A DNA stretch of 64,000 nucleotides from Alphaproteobacteria bacterium 33-17 (lineage in GTDB: Bacteria; Pseudomonadota; Alphaproteobacteria; Rickettsiales; 33-17), in assembly GCA_001897445.1 (NCBI GenBank), contig MKSX01000015.1, positions 46,342 through 110,341 of the forward strand, in the 5' to 3' direction. The position numbers were made by a program, and so were the translations under genes. Positions 47,553-56,088 of this stretch are shown here, in pieces. Each line of letters starts with the position of its first letter. The first letter of the stretch is position 1. Below the pieces are notes generated by a model that ran no database searches, had not been told where the DNA came from, and saw only the letters and a program-made list of their open reading frames with translations.

Positions 47553-48564
47553 AAGAGTTTACTATTTCTAAATATTCAGCAAGAGCTGTGTCATATGTTA
47601 AGTTAGAATTTATTTCTTCAATACTGTTATTAATATAGTGCAGTTTAGCTTCCAAACCTTTGTTAATTGGGCTTGCAAACATATAGGCTTCTAGCATTTC
47701 GTCTTTTTTGCCATTACAGTGCAATAACAAATCACATCCAGCTTTAATTGAAGCTTCAGCGTTTTGTGCGATACTTCCCTGCAAAGCTTTCATAGATAAA
47801 TCATCTGTAATAATAACGTGCTTAAAGCCAATATTATTGCGAATATATTCAATGCCTGCTTTAGAGGTGGTGATAGGATTTTTATCATCAATAGCGGTGA
47901 AAATTACGTGTGCAGTCATTGCCATGCCAGTATCCGCTAAGTTTGTAAATACTTTAAAATCAGTTGATTCTAGTTCAGATAAAGGAGTGTCTACTATCGG
48001 AAGTTCTAAATGGCTATCAGCCATGGCTCTGCCGTGACCAGGAATATGCTTTACGCACGGTATACAGCCACCTGCTAAAATACCGTTATACCAGTATTTT
48101 GCCATTAAAGCTACGTCTTCAGGGTTTGACCCTAAACTTCTGTCACCTATAACTTTATCAGCAAAATCATAATATAAGTCACAAACAGGTGCAAATACTC
48201 CGTTTATGCCAAACTCATTTTTAAGTTCATGACCAATTAAATAAGCATTGTCATAAATAGCTTTAAGACCTGCATCTTTATCTTTATAAAAAATATCTGA
48301 GAAAGTTTTAGGGGCTAAAAGTTTGCGAGTAAATAAAGGTTCTTTTATCCTTGTTACTCTTCCGCCTTCCTGATCAATGAAGATATTAATGTCAGGGTTT
48401 ATAGAATGAATAGATTTTGTAAGGGCTTTAAGTTGTTCTTTTGTATCGACATTACGAGCAAACAAAATCACGCCATATGGATTTTTATGAGTAAAAAGAT
48501 CTTTTTCAAAGTCCGTAAGCTCTTTTCCTTCAATTCCTACAACAATGTTATAAATATCTGACAT
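47545..48564 (-). CDS. nagZ: Beta-N-acetylglucosaminidase
   Basis: GH3 enzyme of 339 residues that removes GlcNAc from peptidoglycan fragments during cell-wall recycling in the cytosol. The hallmark KHIPGHGRAMADSHLELP contains the catalytic His and Asp loop, and IITDDLSMKAL holds the nucleophile Asp. IDQEGGRVTRI is the sugar-binding segment. It indicates that the cell still has a peptidoglycan cycle. It follows the SPOR gene, as commonly seen in alphaproteobacteria, and overlaps the HAD gene by 8 bases. Confidence 0.96.
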   Translation of the reverse strand: MSDIYNIVVGIEGKELTDFEKDLFTHKNPYGVILFARNVDTKEQLKALTKSIHSINPDINIFIDQEGGRVTRIKEPLFTRKLLAPKTFSDIFYKDKDAGLKAIYDNAYLIGHELKNEFGINGVFAPVCDLYYDFADKVIGDRSLGSNPEDVALMAKYWYNGILAGGCIPCVKHIPGHGRAMADSHLELPIVDTPLSELESTDFKVFTNLADTGMAMTAHVIFTAIDDKNPITTSKAGIEYIRNNIGFKHVIITDDLSMKALQGSIAQNAEASIKAGCDLLLHCNGKKDEMLEAYMFASPINKGLEAKLHYINNSIEEINSNLTYDTALAEYLEIVNSYA

Positions 48565-48583
48565 GTCATACCTCCAAGTATTG

Positions 48584-49381
48584 CTACCTTGCTAAAAAGC
48601 AGCTTTGATTGCATGCCTGTAGTTTCTGACATACAAGTCTTGCTTCACTTTCAGATTTATATGGTCCTGTTTGTAATCTGTAGAAAATACCCTTTGATCC
48701 TAGATCTTTCCTTTCAATATGGTAGCTATCACCAATTACATTAGAATGTTTCTTATAAAGCTTGCTCCATGTAGAGGTTGCATCTGCTTCATTTTTAAAT
48801 GAACCAACCTGTACGTATACACCTTTTTTCTTAGAAGCGAGTTTTTGTTTAATTTCTTTTTCTTTTTTTCTAAGGTCTTCTTTAGGAGCTTTTTTCTGAA
48901 CAATATTTACAGATTCCTTTTCTTCCTTAAACTCAGGAGTTTTAGTTTCTGTAATGGTTTTTTTCTCTTCTACAACAACCTCGGATCTTTCAATAGTTTG
49001 ATTTTCATCAAACATTTTAGGCTCTTCAGGAGCTGGAATAATTTTATCATGTTTTGCAGGTTTATCGTGTCCTGATGTGCTTAAATTATCGTAAATAGAT
49101 TTGTCCATATCAGGAACGTTCATTCCCCCTGGATCTTCAGGCATGACTTTGGTAACGCTATTTTCAGCATGAATTACTTCAAGTTCATCTACTGATTTGA
49201 TTGTGTTATTAATTTTATAAACATACCACCCAAGTGCTACAAAAGAAAACGTTGCAACCAAAATAAAAATAAAGGTTACTGCATTTCTTTTTGGCTTAGA
49301 AGATTCGCTAAAATACTCTTCCGATAAATCCATATTTGGTTTTGTTTCATTTGTAATAATAGGTTCTTTCTTATTGTCCAT
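48584..49381 (-). CDS. SPOR-domain cell division protein
   Basis: 265 residues with an N-terminal cytosolic tail, one membrane segment (FIFILVATFSFVALGWYVY, about 33-51), a Lys/Glu-rich periplasmic linker and a C-terminal SPOR domain (GVYVQVGSFKNEADATSTW to the end). SPOR domains bind denuded peptidoglycan at the division site. The layout and the position between argS and nagZ match the FtsN-like or SPOR proteins of other alphaproteobacteria. Confidence 0.88.
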   Translation of the reverse strand: MDNKKEPIITNETKPNMDLSEEYFSESSKPKRNAVTFIFILVATFSFVALGWYVYKINNTIKSVDELEVIHAENSVTKVMPEDPGGMNVPDMDKSIYDNLSTSGHDKPAKHDKIIPAPEEPKMFDENQTIERSEVVVEEKKTITETKTPEFKEEKESVNIVQKKAPKEDLRKKEKEIKQKLASKKKGVYVQVGSFKNEADATSTWSKLYKKHSNVIGDSYHIERKDLGSKGIFYRLQTGPYKSESEARLVCQKLQACNQSCFLAR

Positions 49382-49420
49382 TTAACCCTCTGGCAAAACT
49401 AAATTCTTAAACTTGCAAAA

Positions 49421-51151
49421 CTACATTTCTTCAACTGGTAAAACATTGCATACTTCTAAACAGGATGCAATAACATTTGCTATACAGTCAATCATTATAA
49501 GACGAGCTGCAGTTAATTGCGAATTATTTTTTTGTATGAACTTAAGGTTTTCGTTATCTCTACCTTTTGCCCAGAAAGTATGCAGGCTATTTGCAAGTTC
49601 TTCTGCATAAAAAACAACCCTGTGTGGTTCATTATGAATAGATGCCTGTTCTAGAATTCTTGGGAAAAGCATAAGAGTTTTGATAATTTCCATATCTTCC
49701 TGAGACTCAAGATTATTAAGTACAGAAAAATCTTTATTTAAATAAAGATTATATGCATCGGGGCTATCATTTTTTGCCTGACGAAGCACAGATTTACATC
49801 TTGCATGAGCGTACTGAATATAAAATACAGGATTATCTTTAGATTGTTCTTTAGCAACTTTTAAATCGAAGTTTATGGTAATATCGTTTTTTCTGGTAAG
49901 CATCATAAGTCTTACAACGTCTCCACCAACCTCATCGATAACATCGCCTACTGTTACAAAAGTGCCGGCTCTTTTTGACATTTTCACAACTTCGCCGCCG
50001 TTTAAGAAATTTACAAGCTGGCAAATTCTTACGTCGCATTCTACTTTATTATCGCTAAGAGCAGATACTATACTTTTTAATCTTTTTACATAGCCTGCGT
50101 GGTCTGCGCCGAGTACGTAAACTAGCTTTGTATAACCACGTTCTAACTTATGAACTGTATAGCCAATGTCGCCTGCAAAGTATGCATATGTGCCGTCTGA
50201 TTTTTTAACAACCCTGTCCATATCATCGCCAAAAGCGGTAGATTTAAAAATAAGTTGTTCTTTTTCTTCCCAGTCTTCAACTGCCATACCTTTTGGTTTT
50301 TCTAAAGTGCCGTAATAAACAAGACCTTTCTCTTCAAGTAAATTAATACCTTTTTCGATATATCCTGTTTTTTGAAGCTCATATTCTGAAACGAATATGT
50401 CGTGTTTAATAGCAAGTCTTGCTAAGTCATCCTTAATTAGTTCTAACATATTATCTACTACAAAAAATCTGATTTCCTGAATAGGATTTTCCATAGTTTT
50501 TAAGCTATTTCCATATTTCTCAGCAAGCTTTTTGCCTGTTTGAATTAGGTAATCTCCTGGATAGCAGCCTTCAGGAATTGTAACTGACTCCCCCAGTGCT
50601 TCTAAGTAACGGTAATAGGCTGATTCTGCAAGTACATCAATTTGTTTGCCTGCATCGTTTACGTAATATTCTTTAGTAACGTCATAACCTGCTTTTTTGA
50701 GTACGTTTACTAAGGTATCGCCAAAGCATGCGCCTCTTGCATGACCTATATGCATAGGTCCTGTTGGGTTTGCAGAAACATATTCTACGTTAATCTTTTC
50801 ATTGTTGCCAATATTAGAGCTGCCGTATTCGTTGCCTAATGTAAGAATAGTTTCAAGAATTTTATGTAAGCTAGAAGTTTTTAAAAACACGTTTATAAAT
50901 CCTGCACCTTCAACTGACACTGATTCTACGTATTCTAAAGCCTTAATATGCTCTACGTATTTTTCAGATAATGCGCGCGGATTAGTACCGTTTTGTTTGG
51001 CTGATACAATAGCTATATTAGTTGACAGGTCACCAAATTTTGCATCTTTTGGTCGCTCTACAGCAAATGCCTCATGGGTGAGGATATTTTCATTTTTTAA
51101 TTTATTTGCTATTTGATCTAAATCGTTCTTAAAAATTCCGTAAATATTCAT
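49421..51151 (-). CDS. argS: Arginyl-tRNA synthetase
   Basis: Class I aminoacyl-tRNA synthetase; 576 residues from the ATG at 51151 (MNIYGIFKNDLDQIANKL). An in-frame upstream start at 51241 lies inside dgt and adds 30 unrelated residues, so I reject it. The HIGH motif is HIGHARGACFGD and the KMSK motif is VVKMSKRAGTFV. The N-terminal Add1 domain and the C-terminal anticodon-binding region with DALRSQ-like helices are present. It lies 5 bases downstream of dgt. Confidence 0.97.
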   Translation of the reverse strand: MNIYGIFKNDLDQIANKLKNENILTHEAFAVERPKDAKFGDLSTNIAIVSAKQNGTNPRALSEKYVEHIKALEYVESVSVEGAGFINVFLKTSSLHKILETILTLGNEYGSSNIGNNEKINVEYVSANPTGPMHIGHARGACFGDTLVNVLKKAGYDVTKEYYVNDAGKQIDVLAESAYYRYLEALGESVTIPEGCYPGDYLIQTGKKLAEKYGNSLKTMENPIQEIRFFVVDNMLELIKDDLARLAIKHDIFVSEYELQKTGYIEKGINLLEEKGLVYYGTLEKPKGMAVEDWEEKEQLIFKSTAFGDDMDRVVKKSDGTYAYFAGDIGYTVHKLERGYTKLVYVLGADHAGYVKRLKSIVSALSDNKVECDVRICQLVNFLNGGEVVKMSKRAGTFVTVGDVIDEVGGDVVRLMMLTRKNDITINFDLKVAKEQSKDNPVFYIQYAHARCKSVLRQAKNDSPDAYNLYLNKDFSVLNNLESQEDMEIIKTLMLFPRILEQASIHNEPHRVVFYAEELANSLHTFWAKGRDNENLKFIQKNNSQLTAARLIMIDCIANVIASCLEVCNVLPVEEM

Positions 51152-51156
51152 AATTA

Positions 51157-52338
51157 TCAAAGATTTTGTTTTTCCAGGTTGAATAAAAGCGAATGCTCTT
51201 TTATGGCAAATGAATCTGTCATGCCAGCAATATAGTCGCAAATGACCACTGCTTTTTCTTTTTCGCTGTCACCTGTTATAAAGCTACTCCAATAATTTGG
51301 CAAGCAATTTGGGCTTTCCATAAAGTAATCAAATAAGTGTCCGATGACTAGCTCGGCTTTCTTGGTCATGCGGTTAACTTTATGATGTTTATATACTTTT
51401 TCTCTTAAAAAAGTGCGCAATCCATTGATTTTATTTGTCATGTCGCTTGAGAAGTCTGCAACAAGTTTGTCGGCATTTCTAATATCCTCTGATGACTCTA
51501 CTCCAATGATCTCTATATTCCTAGTGGTGCTTGCTATAACGTCATAAATCATATCTTTAAGAACACATCTTATAGTTTCTGCCATTAGTATCTCTATCTT
51601 TAAATCTTTGTATTTGCTGGAAATATTGTTAAAGGCTGGCTTAATAAGTTCAAGTTCTACAACCTCCTCAAAGCTGATAAGTCCTGCTCTGACGCCATCT
51701 TCTATGTCATGGGCATTGTAAGCAATATCATCTGAAACTGCTGCAATTTGTGCTTCTAAAGAAGAGAATTTATTAAGCTCCAGATCATGCTTTTTGTTAT
51801 ATTCAACAAGATATTCGTGTATAGGCTTGTCTTTTTTAGCGTGTTTTCCTAAAAGCGGACCATTGTGTTTAGCTATTCCTTCTATGCTTTCCCAAGAAAG
51901 ATTGAGACCCGGGAATTCAGCGTAGCTTTCCTCAAGCTGGGTTAGAATTTTGATTGCCTGTGCGTTATGATCAAAACCGCCAAAACCTTCCATTTTAGCA
52001 TTTAAAACATTTTCACCTGCATGTCCAAAAGGCGGGTGACCCATATCATGCGCAAGTGCTAAGGCTTCGGCAAGGTCAAAATCTAAAGCTAAAGCTCTGG
52101 AAATAGATCTGGCAACCTGCGCAACTTCTATAGTATGGGTAAGACGGGTACGGTAATGGTCGCCAACGCCATTGATAAATACCTGAGTTTTATGCTTTAA
52201 TCTTCTAAAAGGTTTGGAATGTAGTATGCGATCGCGATCACGCTGGAAAGGTGTACGAAAATCACTTGAGACATTTTCTTGATAAAGTCTGCCTTTTGAT
52301 TTAGTATAATCACATTTGAGGTGTTCAAAATTAGTCAT
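51157..52338 (-). CDS. dgt: Deoxyguanosinetriphosphate triphosphohydrolase-like HD protein
   Basis: 393 residues. The HD-domain metal residues are in RLTHTIEVAQVARSI and LAHDMGHPPFGHAGE. RDRILHSKPFRRLKHKTQVF near the start is the dGTPase family signature. The enzyme removes triphosphate from dGTP or related dNTPs; the substrate range is inferred. The order dgt-argS-SPOR-nagZ is a conserved alphaproteobacterial block. erpA is divergent upstream, with 59 bases between starts. Confidence 0.93.
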   Translation of the reverse strand: MTNFEHLKCDYTKSKGRLYQENVSSDFRTPFQRDRDRILHSKPFRRLKHKTQVFINGVGDHYRTRLTHTIEVAQVARSISRALALDFDLAEALALAHDMGHPPFGHAGENVLNAKMEGFGGFDHNAQAIKILTQLEESYAEFPGLNLSWESIEGIAKHNGPLLGKHAKKDKPIHEYLVEYNKKHDLELNKFSSLEAQIAAVSDDIAYNAHDIEDGVRAGLISFEEVVELELIKPAFNNISSKYKDLKIEILMAETIRCVLKDMIYDVIASTTRNIEIIGVESSEDIRNADKLVADFSSDMTNKINGLRTFLREKVYKHHKVNRMTKKAELVIGHLFDYFMESPNCLPNYWSSFITGDSEKEKAVVICDYIAGMTDSFAIKEHSLLFNLEKQNL

Positions 52339-52397
52339 AATTCGATCACTCTATTTAAAAATTTAACAATATCAAATATTTACATTTATTTTAGTCT

Positions 52398-52727
52398 ATG
52401 ACAACAATTTCCTTAACAGAAGCAGCAGCAAACAGGATAAATTCTCTAGTTGCAAAAGAAAATGGCAAAGCACAAGGTTTAAGAATAACCGTAGAAGGCG
52501 GCGGATGCTCAGGTTTTCAATATAAATATGATATGACTGAGGAAATTAAGTCAGATGATTTAGTTGTAGAGAAAAACGGCGCAAAATTAATAATAGATAG
52601 TATGTCGCTGGAACTCATGCAAGATTCAAGCATCGATTTTATAGATAACCTTACGGAATCAAGGTTTGATATTAAAAACCCTAACTCAAGTAGCAACTGT
52701 GGATGCGGTAATTCATTCAATGTTTAA
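52398..52727 (+). CDS. erpA: Iron-sulfur cluster insertion protein ErpA
   Basis: A-type Fe-S carrier of 109 residues. The three conserved Cys are in GGCSGFQYKYDM and near the end in NCGCGNSF. The helix LTEAAANRINSLVAKE opens the fold. It delivers clusters to target proteins; ErpA rather than IscA is preferred because of its place beside dgt, common in alphaproteobacteria. Its last 8 bases overlap the amidotransferase gene. Confidence 0.9.
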   Translation: MTTISLTEAAANRINSLVAKENGKAQGLRITVEGGGCSGFQYKYDMTEEIKSDDLVVEKNGAKLIIDSMSLELMQDSSIDFIDNLTESRFDIKNPNSSSNCGCGNSFNV

Positions 52728-53457
52728 AAGACCCAAAGTAGCAATAACATCTGATTATTTAGAAAAAAGTGAGTATTCGGCATTTCCACATTTTATACTC
52801 CGTGAAAATTATTTGGAAGCAGTTTATAAAAGTGGTGGGGAGCCTTTTTTACTAAACTACTTTCTAAACCCAGATGATATTTTTAAAGAATTTGATGCTA
52901 TTTTAATACCAGGTGGAAATTTTGATATTAGCCCGGAGTTTTATGGCGAGGCTGTTAAAAGTGATACGGTGAGCCTAAACTCGAAACGTACCGATTTTGA
53001 AAGTAAACTGCTTAAAAATGTAATGAACTCAAAAATGCCAGTACTTGGAATCTGCGGTGGGGAGCAACTTATTAACGTGCTATATAGCGGAACTTTAATT
53101 CAGCATATTCCTGATGAAATTGAAAACTGCTTAGAGCATGAGCAAAAAACACCTAAAAATGAGCCTTCCCATGAAGTAAAAGTGGTAGAAGGTACAAAAC
53201 TACACCAAATTACTGGAAAAACCAGTTTTATGGTAAATTCAACTCATCATCAGGCAGTAAAAAATGTGGGGCAAAATATAATTGCTTCAAGTTATGCTCC
53301 CGATGGAGTTATAGAGTCAATCGAACACACGTCACACCCATTTATGATAGGGGTAGAGTGGCATCCAGAATATTTAACAACAGACGAAGATAAAAAAATC
53401 TTCGATCATTTTATACAAGAAGCTGAAAAATATGGAAAAACTAGAAAGAATAGCTAA
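52720..53457 (+). CDS. Class I glutamine amidotransferase-like hydrolase (peptidase C26)
   Basis: 245 residues from the ATG at 52720 (MFKRPKVAITSDY); longer starts run into erpA and do not fit. The catalytic Cys is in LGICGGEQLINV and the His-Glu pair in GVEWHPEYL. PGGNFDISPEFYGE is typical of gamma-glutamyl-GABA hydrolases (PuuD-like). Hydrolysis of a gamma-glutamyl bond is expected; the substrate is unknown. It overlaps the rluB-like gene by 26 bases. Confidence 0.87.
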   Translation: MFKRPKVAITSDYLEKSEYSAFPHFILRENYLEAVYKSGGEPFLLNYFLNPDDIFKEFDAILIPGGNFDISPEFYGEAVKSDTVSLNSKRTDFESKLLKNVMNSKMPVLGICGGEQLINVLYSGTLIQHIPDEIENCLEHEQKTPKNEPSHEVKVVEGTKLHQITGKTSFMVNSTHHQAVKNVGQNIIASSYAPDGVIESIEHTSHPFMIGVEWHPEYLTTDEDKKIFDHFIQEAEKYGKTRKNS

Positions 53458-54151
53458 GGTCATCGCAGCAAATGGAATTTGTTCAAGGCGCGATGCGGAG
53501 AAGCTTATAGAAGAGAAAAAAGTATACTGCAACGGTACGCTAGTTGAGCATCCTAGCCTTAAGGTTAGTAGCAACGACAAAATCTTTGTGGACGGCAAAT
53601 TTGTTGAACCTCGTAAAGATGACGGAATATGGATATATTATAAACCGCGCGGTGTTGTAACAACTCATAAAGACCCAGAAGGAAGGCCAACAGTATTTGA
53701 GCTTTTACCAAAGAATTTACCAAGAGTGATTTCAGTTGGCAGGCTTGATATCAATTCAGAAGGGCTTTTAATACTTACAAATAATCCCGCAATTGCTGAA
53801 TATTTTGAATCACCTAAGAATGCTATAACCCGTACTTATAAGGTCAGAGTTTTTGGTAAATTTAATGATGATAAATTCCATAAAATTGAAAAAGGAATAA
53901 CTATTGACAATTTTAAGTATAAACCTATAAGTTACGAGCTTATCAGCTTAACCCCGAATAACACCTGGGTTAGACTTAAATTACGTGAAGGTAAAAACCG
54001 TGAGATTCGTAATATTATGGAGCATTTCGGTCTTAAAGTTGCAAGGCTAATCAGAGAAGAATATGGTCAGTTTAGTTTAGGTGACTTAAAGCCCGGAAAG
54101 CTTTATAAAGTAAGTCGGGCAGTAGTAAATGAGGTGTTAAGTTGTTTATAA
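53432..54151 (+). CDS. Pseudouridine synthase, RluB/RsuA family
   Basis: 239 residues. An N-terminal S4 RNA-binding domain (AKVIAANGICSRRDAEKLIEE) is followed by the catalytic domain with GRLDINSEGLLILTN, which holds the nucleophilic Asp, and LREGKNREIRNIMEHFG. It most likely modifies 23S rRNA as RluB does, although RsuA-like specificity cannot be excluded. The stop codon (54149-54151) lies inside the left arm of palindromic repeat copy B. Confidence 0.92.
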   Translation: MEKLERIAKVIAANGICSRRDAEKLIEEKKVYCNGTLVEHPSLKVSSNDKIFVDGKFVEPRKDDGIWIYYKPRGVVTTHKDPEGRPTVFELLPKNLPRVISVGRLDINSEGLLILTNNPAIAEYFESPKNAITRTYKVRVFGKFNDDKFHKIEKGITIDNFKYKPISYELISLTPNNTWVRLKLREGKNREIRNIMEHFGLKVARLIREEYGQFSLGDLKPGKLYKVSRAVVNEVLSCL

Positions 54152-54254
54152 CTAAGTCTTTTAAATTTGATTATGCGTTTTTTAGGAGCTTGTGTAGCAG
54201 TTTCTACACGTCGTTCCTTATTCCTATACTCAAATTAAAATCCTTTAGTTATAA
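54146..54254. repeat. Dispersed palindromic repeat, copy B
   Basis: A 109-base hairpin-forming element. The outer arms begin TTATAACTAAGTC at 54146 and end with AGTTATAA at 54254. An inner perfect stem is GTGTAG (54192-54197) with CTACAC (54204-54209). It is related to copy A at 29305-29411, in the same orientation. It separates the rluB-like gene from the Nudix-like gene, and the reading frame through it gives a spurious N-terminal extension to the latter. Confidence 0.8.
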
Positions 54255-54282
54255 GGAAATAATTTTAATAATAGGTTTTATT

Positions 54283-55542
54283 ATGTCTACAGAAAAACAA
54301 TCCTTAGCCGAAGTGGCAGAGCAAACTCAACCTAATAAAGGTGTTCACAGGCTCGCAATGGAAAATAAGGATATTCCTTTTCCAGGGAAGCCTGTAATTA
54401 ATACAGTGGATAATCGCTTATTTTTTGCTTACCCATTTGCTAAAATAGATACTAGTGCAGCAGGATGGGTCATGTACACAGGTGAAGATGGTAATACTTA
54501 TGTAATTGTATCTCGTAATACAGTTGGGATAAATGAGTGGATGGTAAGTACTGCTGGTTTTATTAACGCTCATCCTCAAGGTTATGCAGCTTCTAAAAAT
54601 GAGCCATTTGTTTATAAGCAAGAAGGTAAGGAAATAGTAATTGATTATACCCTTGCAGAGCTTACAGCGGCTATGAAAGAGATTTATGATGAGCTTGTTA
54701 AAGAAAATAATGGTCGATACGATAATATCGTTTTAGATGCGCGCACCGTTAGAGCAAAATTATCTAAGAAAGGTATAAATGTACCTAAAGACATAGATAT
54801 AGATTATACGGAAACATTGTTAAGGGAAGCTCATGAAGAATTAGGTATTGAACTTACTAAAGAAAATTTTCCTAAAATGCGTATGATTCAATTGCCATTA
54901 AATAATACCATATCATTTTCAAGTGGGTTAGGAAATCGCGCGGGCAATATATGTCCAACATTTGCAATACATTTAGGAAAATTATCTAAAGAACAAGAGC
55001 CTAAGTTGAAAATTGGTTCCAAGCTTTCTGATGCTAAGATTGTAGCGCTTAAGGATATTGTTTTGATGCCTAGAAAAGAAATGGAAAATGGACAAGAGCA
55101 AGACTCGCAGTACTTAACAACAGCATTTTACAAAGGTGAAGTGATAGTAAGAGAAGGTCAAAACCTCAAAAGAACTGGTGAGGAAAAGCTTTTGCCAATT
55201 ACTGTGCATGGCAGACATACTCTAGAGCAAGCTGTTAGAGGATTTGAAAATTTAACTGTTCAAAAATACACAACAAGAATGTTACCAGGAAATATAGAAG
55301 TTAAAGCGGAAGATATTAACCAGTTATTTGGTCAAATAAAGGGTATTGAAAAAGTGTCTGAAAAAGATGCAATTTACCCATTAATGATCCAATCTAATAA
55401 CGATAAAAATAATGGCTTTAGAACATTTATTGGCGAGGACAATGCTGGTAGAGTACCTACAGTTAAGAAGCTTGCTAAATGTTTCAGAGGCGGCGCTGAA
55501 GTTAGCGTAGAAGATGCAAATCAATGTTTGATGAAGAAATAA
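54283..55542 (+). CDS. Nudix-like protein with interrupted Nudix box, unknown function
   Basis: 419 residues from the ATG at 54283, with AGG ten bases upstream. A longer frame to 54142 exists but passes through palindromic repeat B, so I reject it. The stretch LLREAHEELGIEL near residue 182 matches the second half of a Nudix box (REUXEEXGU). The expected Gly-rich first half seems to be the distant STAGFIN near residue 88, leaving an insertion of about 90 residues. The last 150 residues resemble nothing I know. It is followed directly by rsmD. Confidence 0.68.
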   Translation: MSTEKQSLAEVAEQTQPNKGVHRLAMENKDIPFPGKPVINTVDNRLFFAYPFAKIDTSAAGWVMYTGEDGNTYVIVSRNTVGINEWMVSTAGFINAHPQGYAASKNEPFVYKQEGKEIVIDYTLAELTAAMKEIYDELVKENNGRYDNIVLDARTVRAKLSKKGINVPKDIDIDYTETLLREAHEELGIELTKENFPKMRMIQLPLNNTISFSSGLGNRAGNICPTFAIHLGKLSKEQEPKLKIGSKLSDAKIVALKDIVLMPRKEMENGQEQDSQYLTTAFYKGEVIVREGQNLKRTGEEKLLPITVHGRHTLEQAVRGFENLTVQKYTTRMLPGNIEVKAEDINQLFGQIKGIEKVSEKDAIYPLMIQSNNDKNNGFRTFIGEDNAGRVPTVKKLAKCFRGGAEVSVEDANQCLMKK

Positions 55543-56088
55543 ATGCGCGTAATTTCTGGAAAACTTAAAGGAAAGAAGCTAGATGCCGGAGCCCCATCAC
55601 TGGGGCTTAGGCCTACTAAGTCTGATGCTAAGGAGGCATTGTTTTCTATTATAAATTCCCGATATAGCGAAACTTTAGAAGATGCAAATGTGCTCGATTT
55701 ATGTTCTGGAAGCGGGGCAATTGGGCTTGAATTTATTTCGAGAGGCGCAAACTCAGTAACTTTTGTTGATAAAGATCATTTAGATATAATTCGTAAAAAC
55801 GTAAAGCACTGTAATGTAGAAAGTCAAACAAGACTTGTAAACTGGAACGTTCTTGACTTGCCCCTAGCAAGAAAGCCATATGATTTTATATTTTTTGACC
55901 CACCATATGATAATAATATATATGAAGGCGTGCAAAAAGAATTATTAGAAAAGAACTATTTATCTGATAAAACTGTACTTATCATTGAATCATATACAAA
56001 AATCGATTATCAAGTATTAGATGAATTTGAAGTAGAGCTGGTTAAAAATTATGGAGTTTGCAGGTTCACATTCCTTAAAACCAAATAA
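55543..56088 (+). CDS. rsmD: 16S rRNA (guanine966-N2)-methyltransferase
   Basis: 181 residues. MRVISGKLKGKKL and RPTKSDAKEALFSI are RsmD signatures. The SAM-binding motif is VLDLCSGSGAIGLEFISRGA and the catalytic motif is FFDPPYDNN. It methylates G966 of 16S rRNA. It begins at the base after the preceding stop, and its end overlaps the lpxB start by 38 bases. Confidence 0.95.
   Translation: MRVISGKLKGKKLDAGAPSLGLRPTKSDAKEALFSIINSRYSETLEDANVLDLCSGSGAIGLEFISRGANSVTFVDKDHLDIIRKNVKHCNVESQTRLVNWNVLDLPLARKPYDFIFFDPPYDNNIYEGVQKELLEKNYLSDKTVLIIESYTKIDYQVLDEFEVELVKNYGVCRFTFLKTK

Noticed and set aside
51152..51241. 30-codon N-terminal extension of argS
   Set aside because: It lies inside dgt and does not match arginyl-tRNA synthetase N-termini.
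54142..54282. 47-codon N-terminal extension of the Nudix-like protein
   Set aside because: The frame runs through palindromic repeat B and overlaps the previous stop; a better ribosome binding site precedes 54283.
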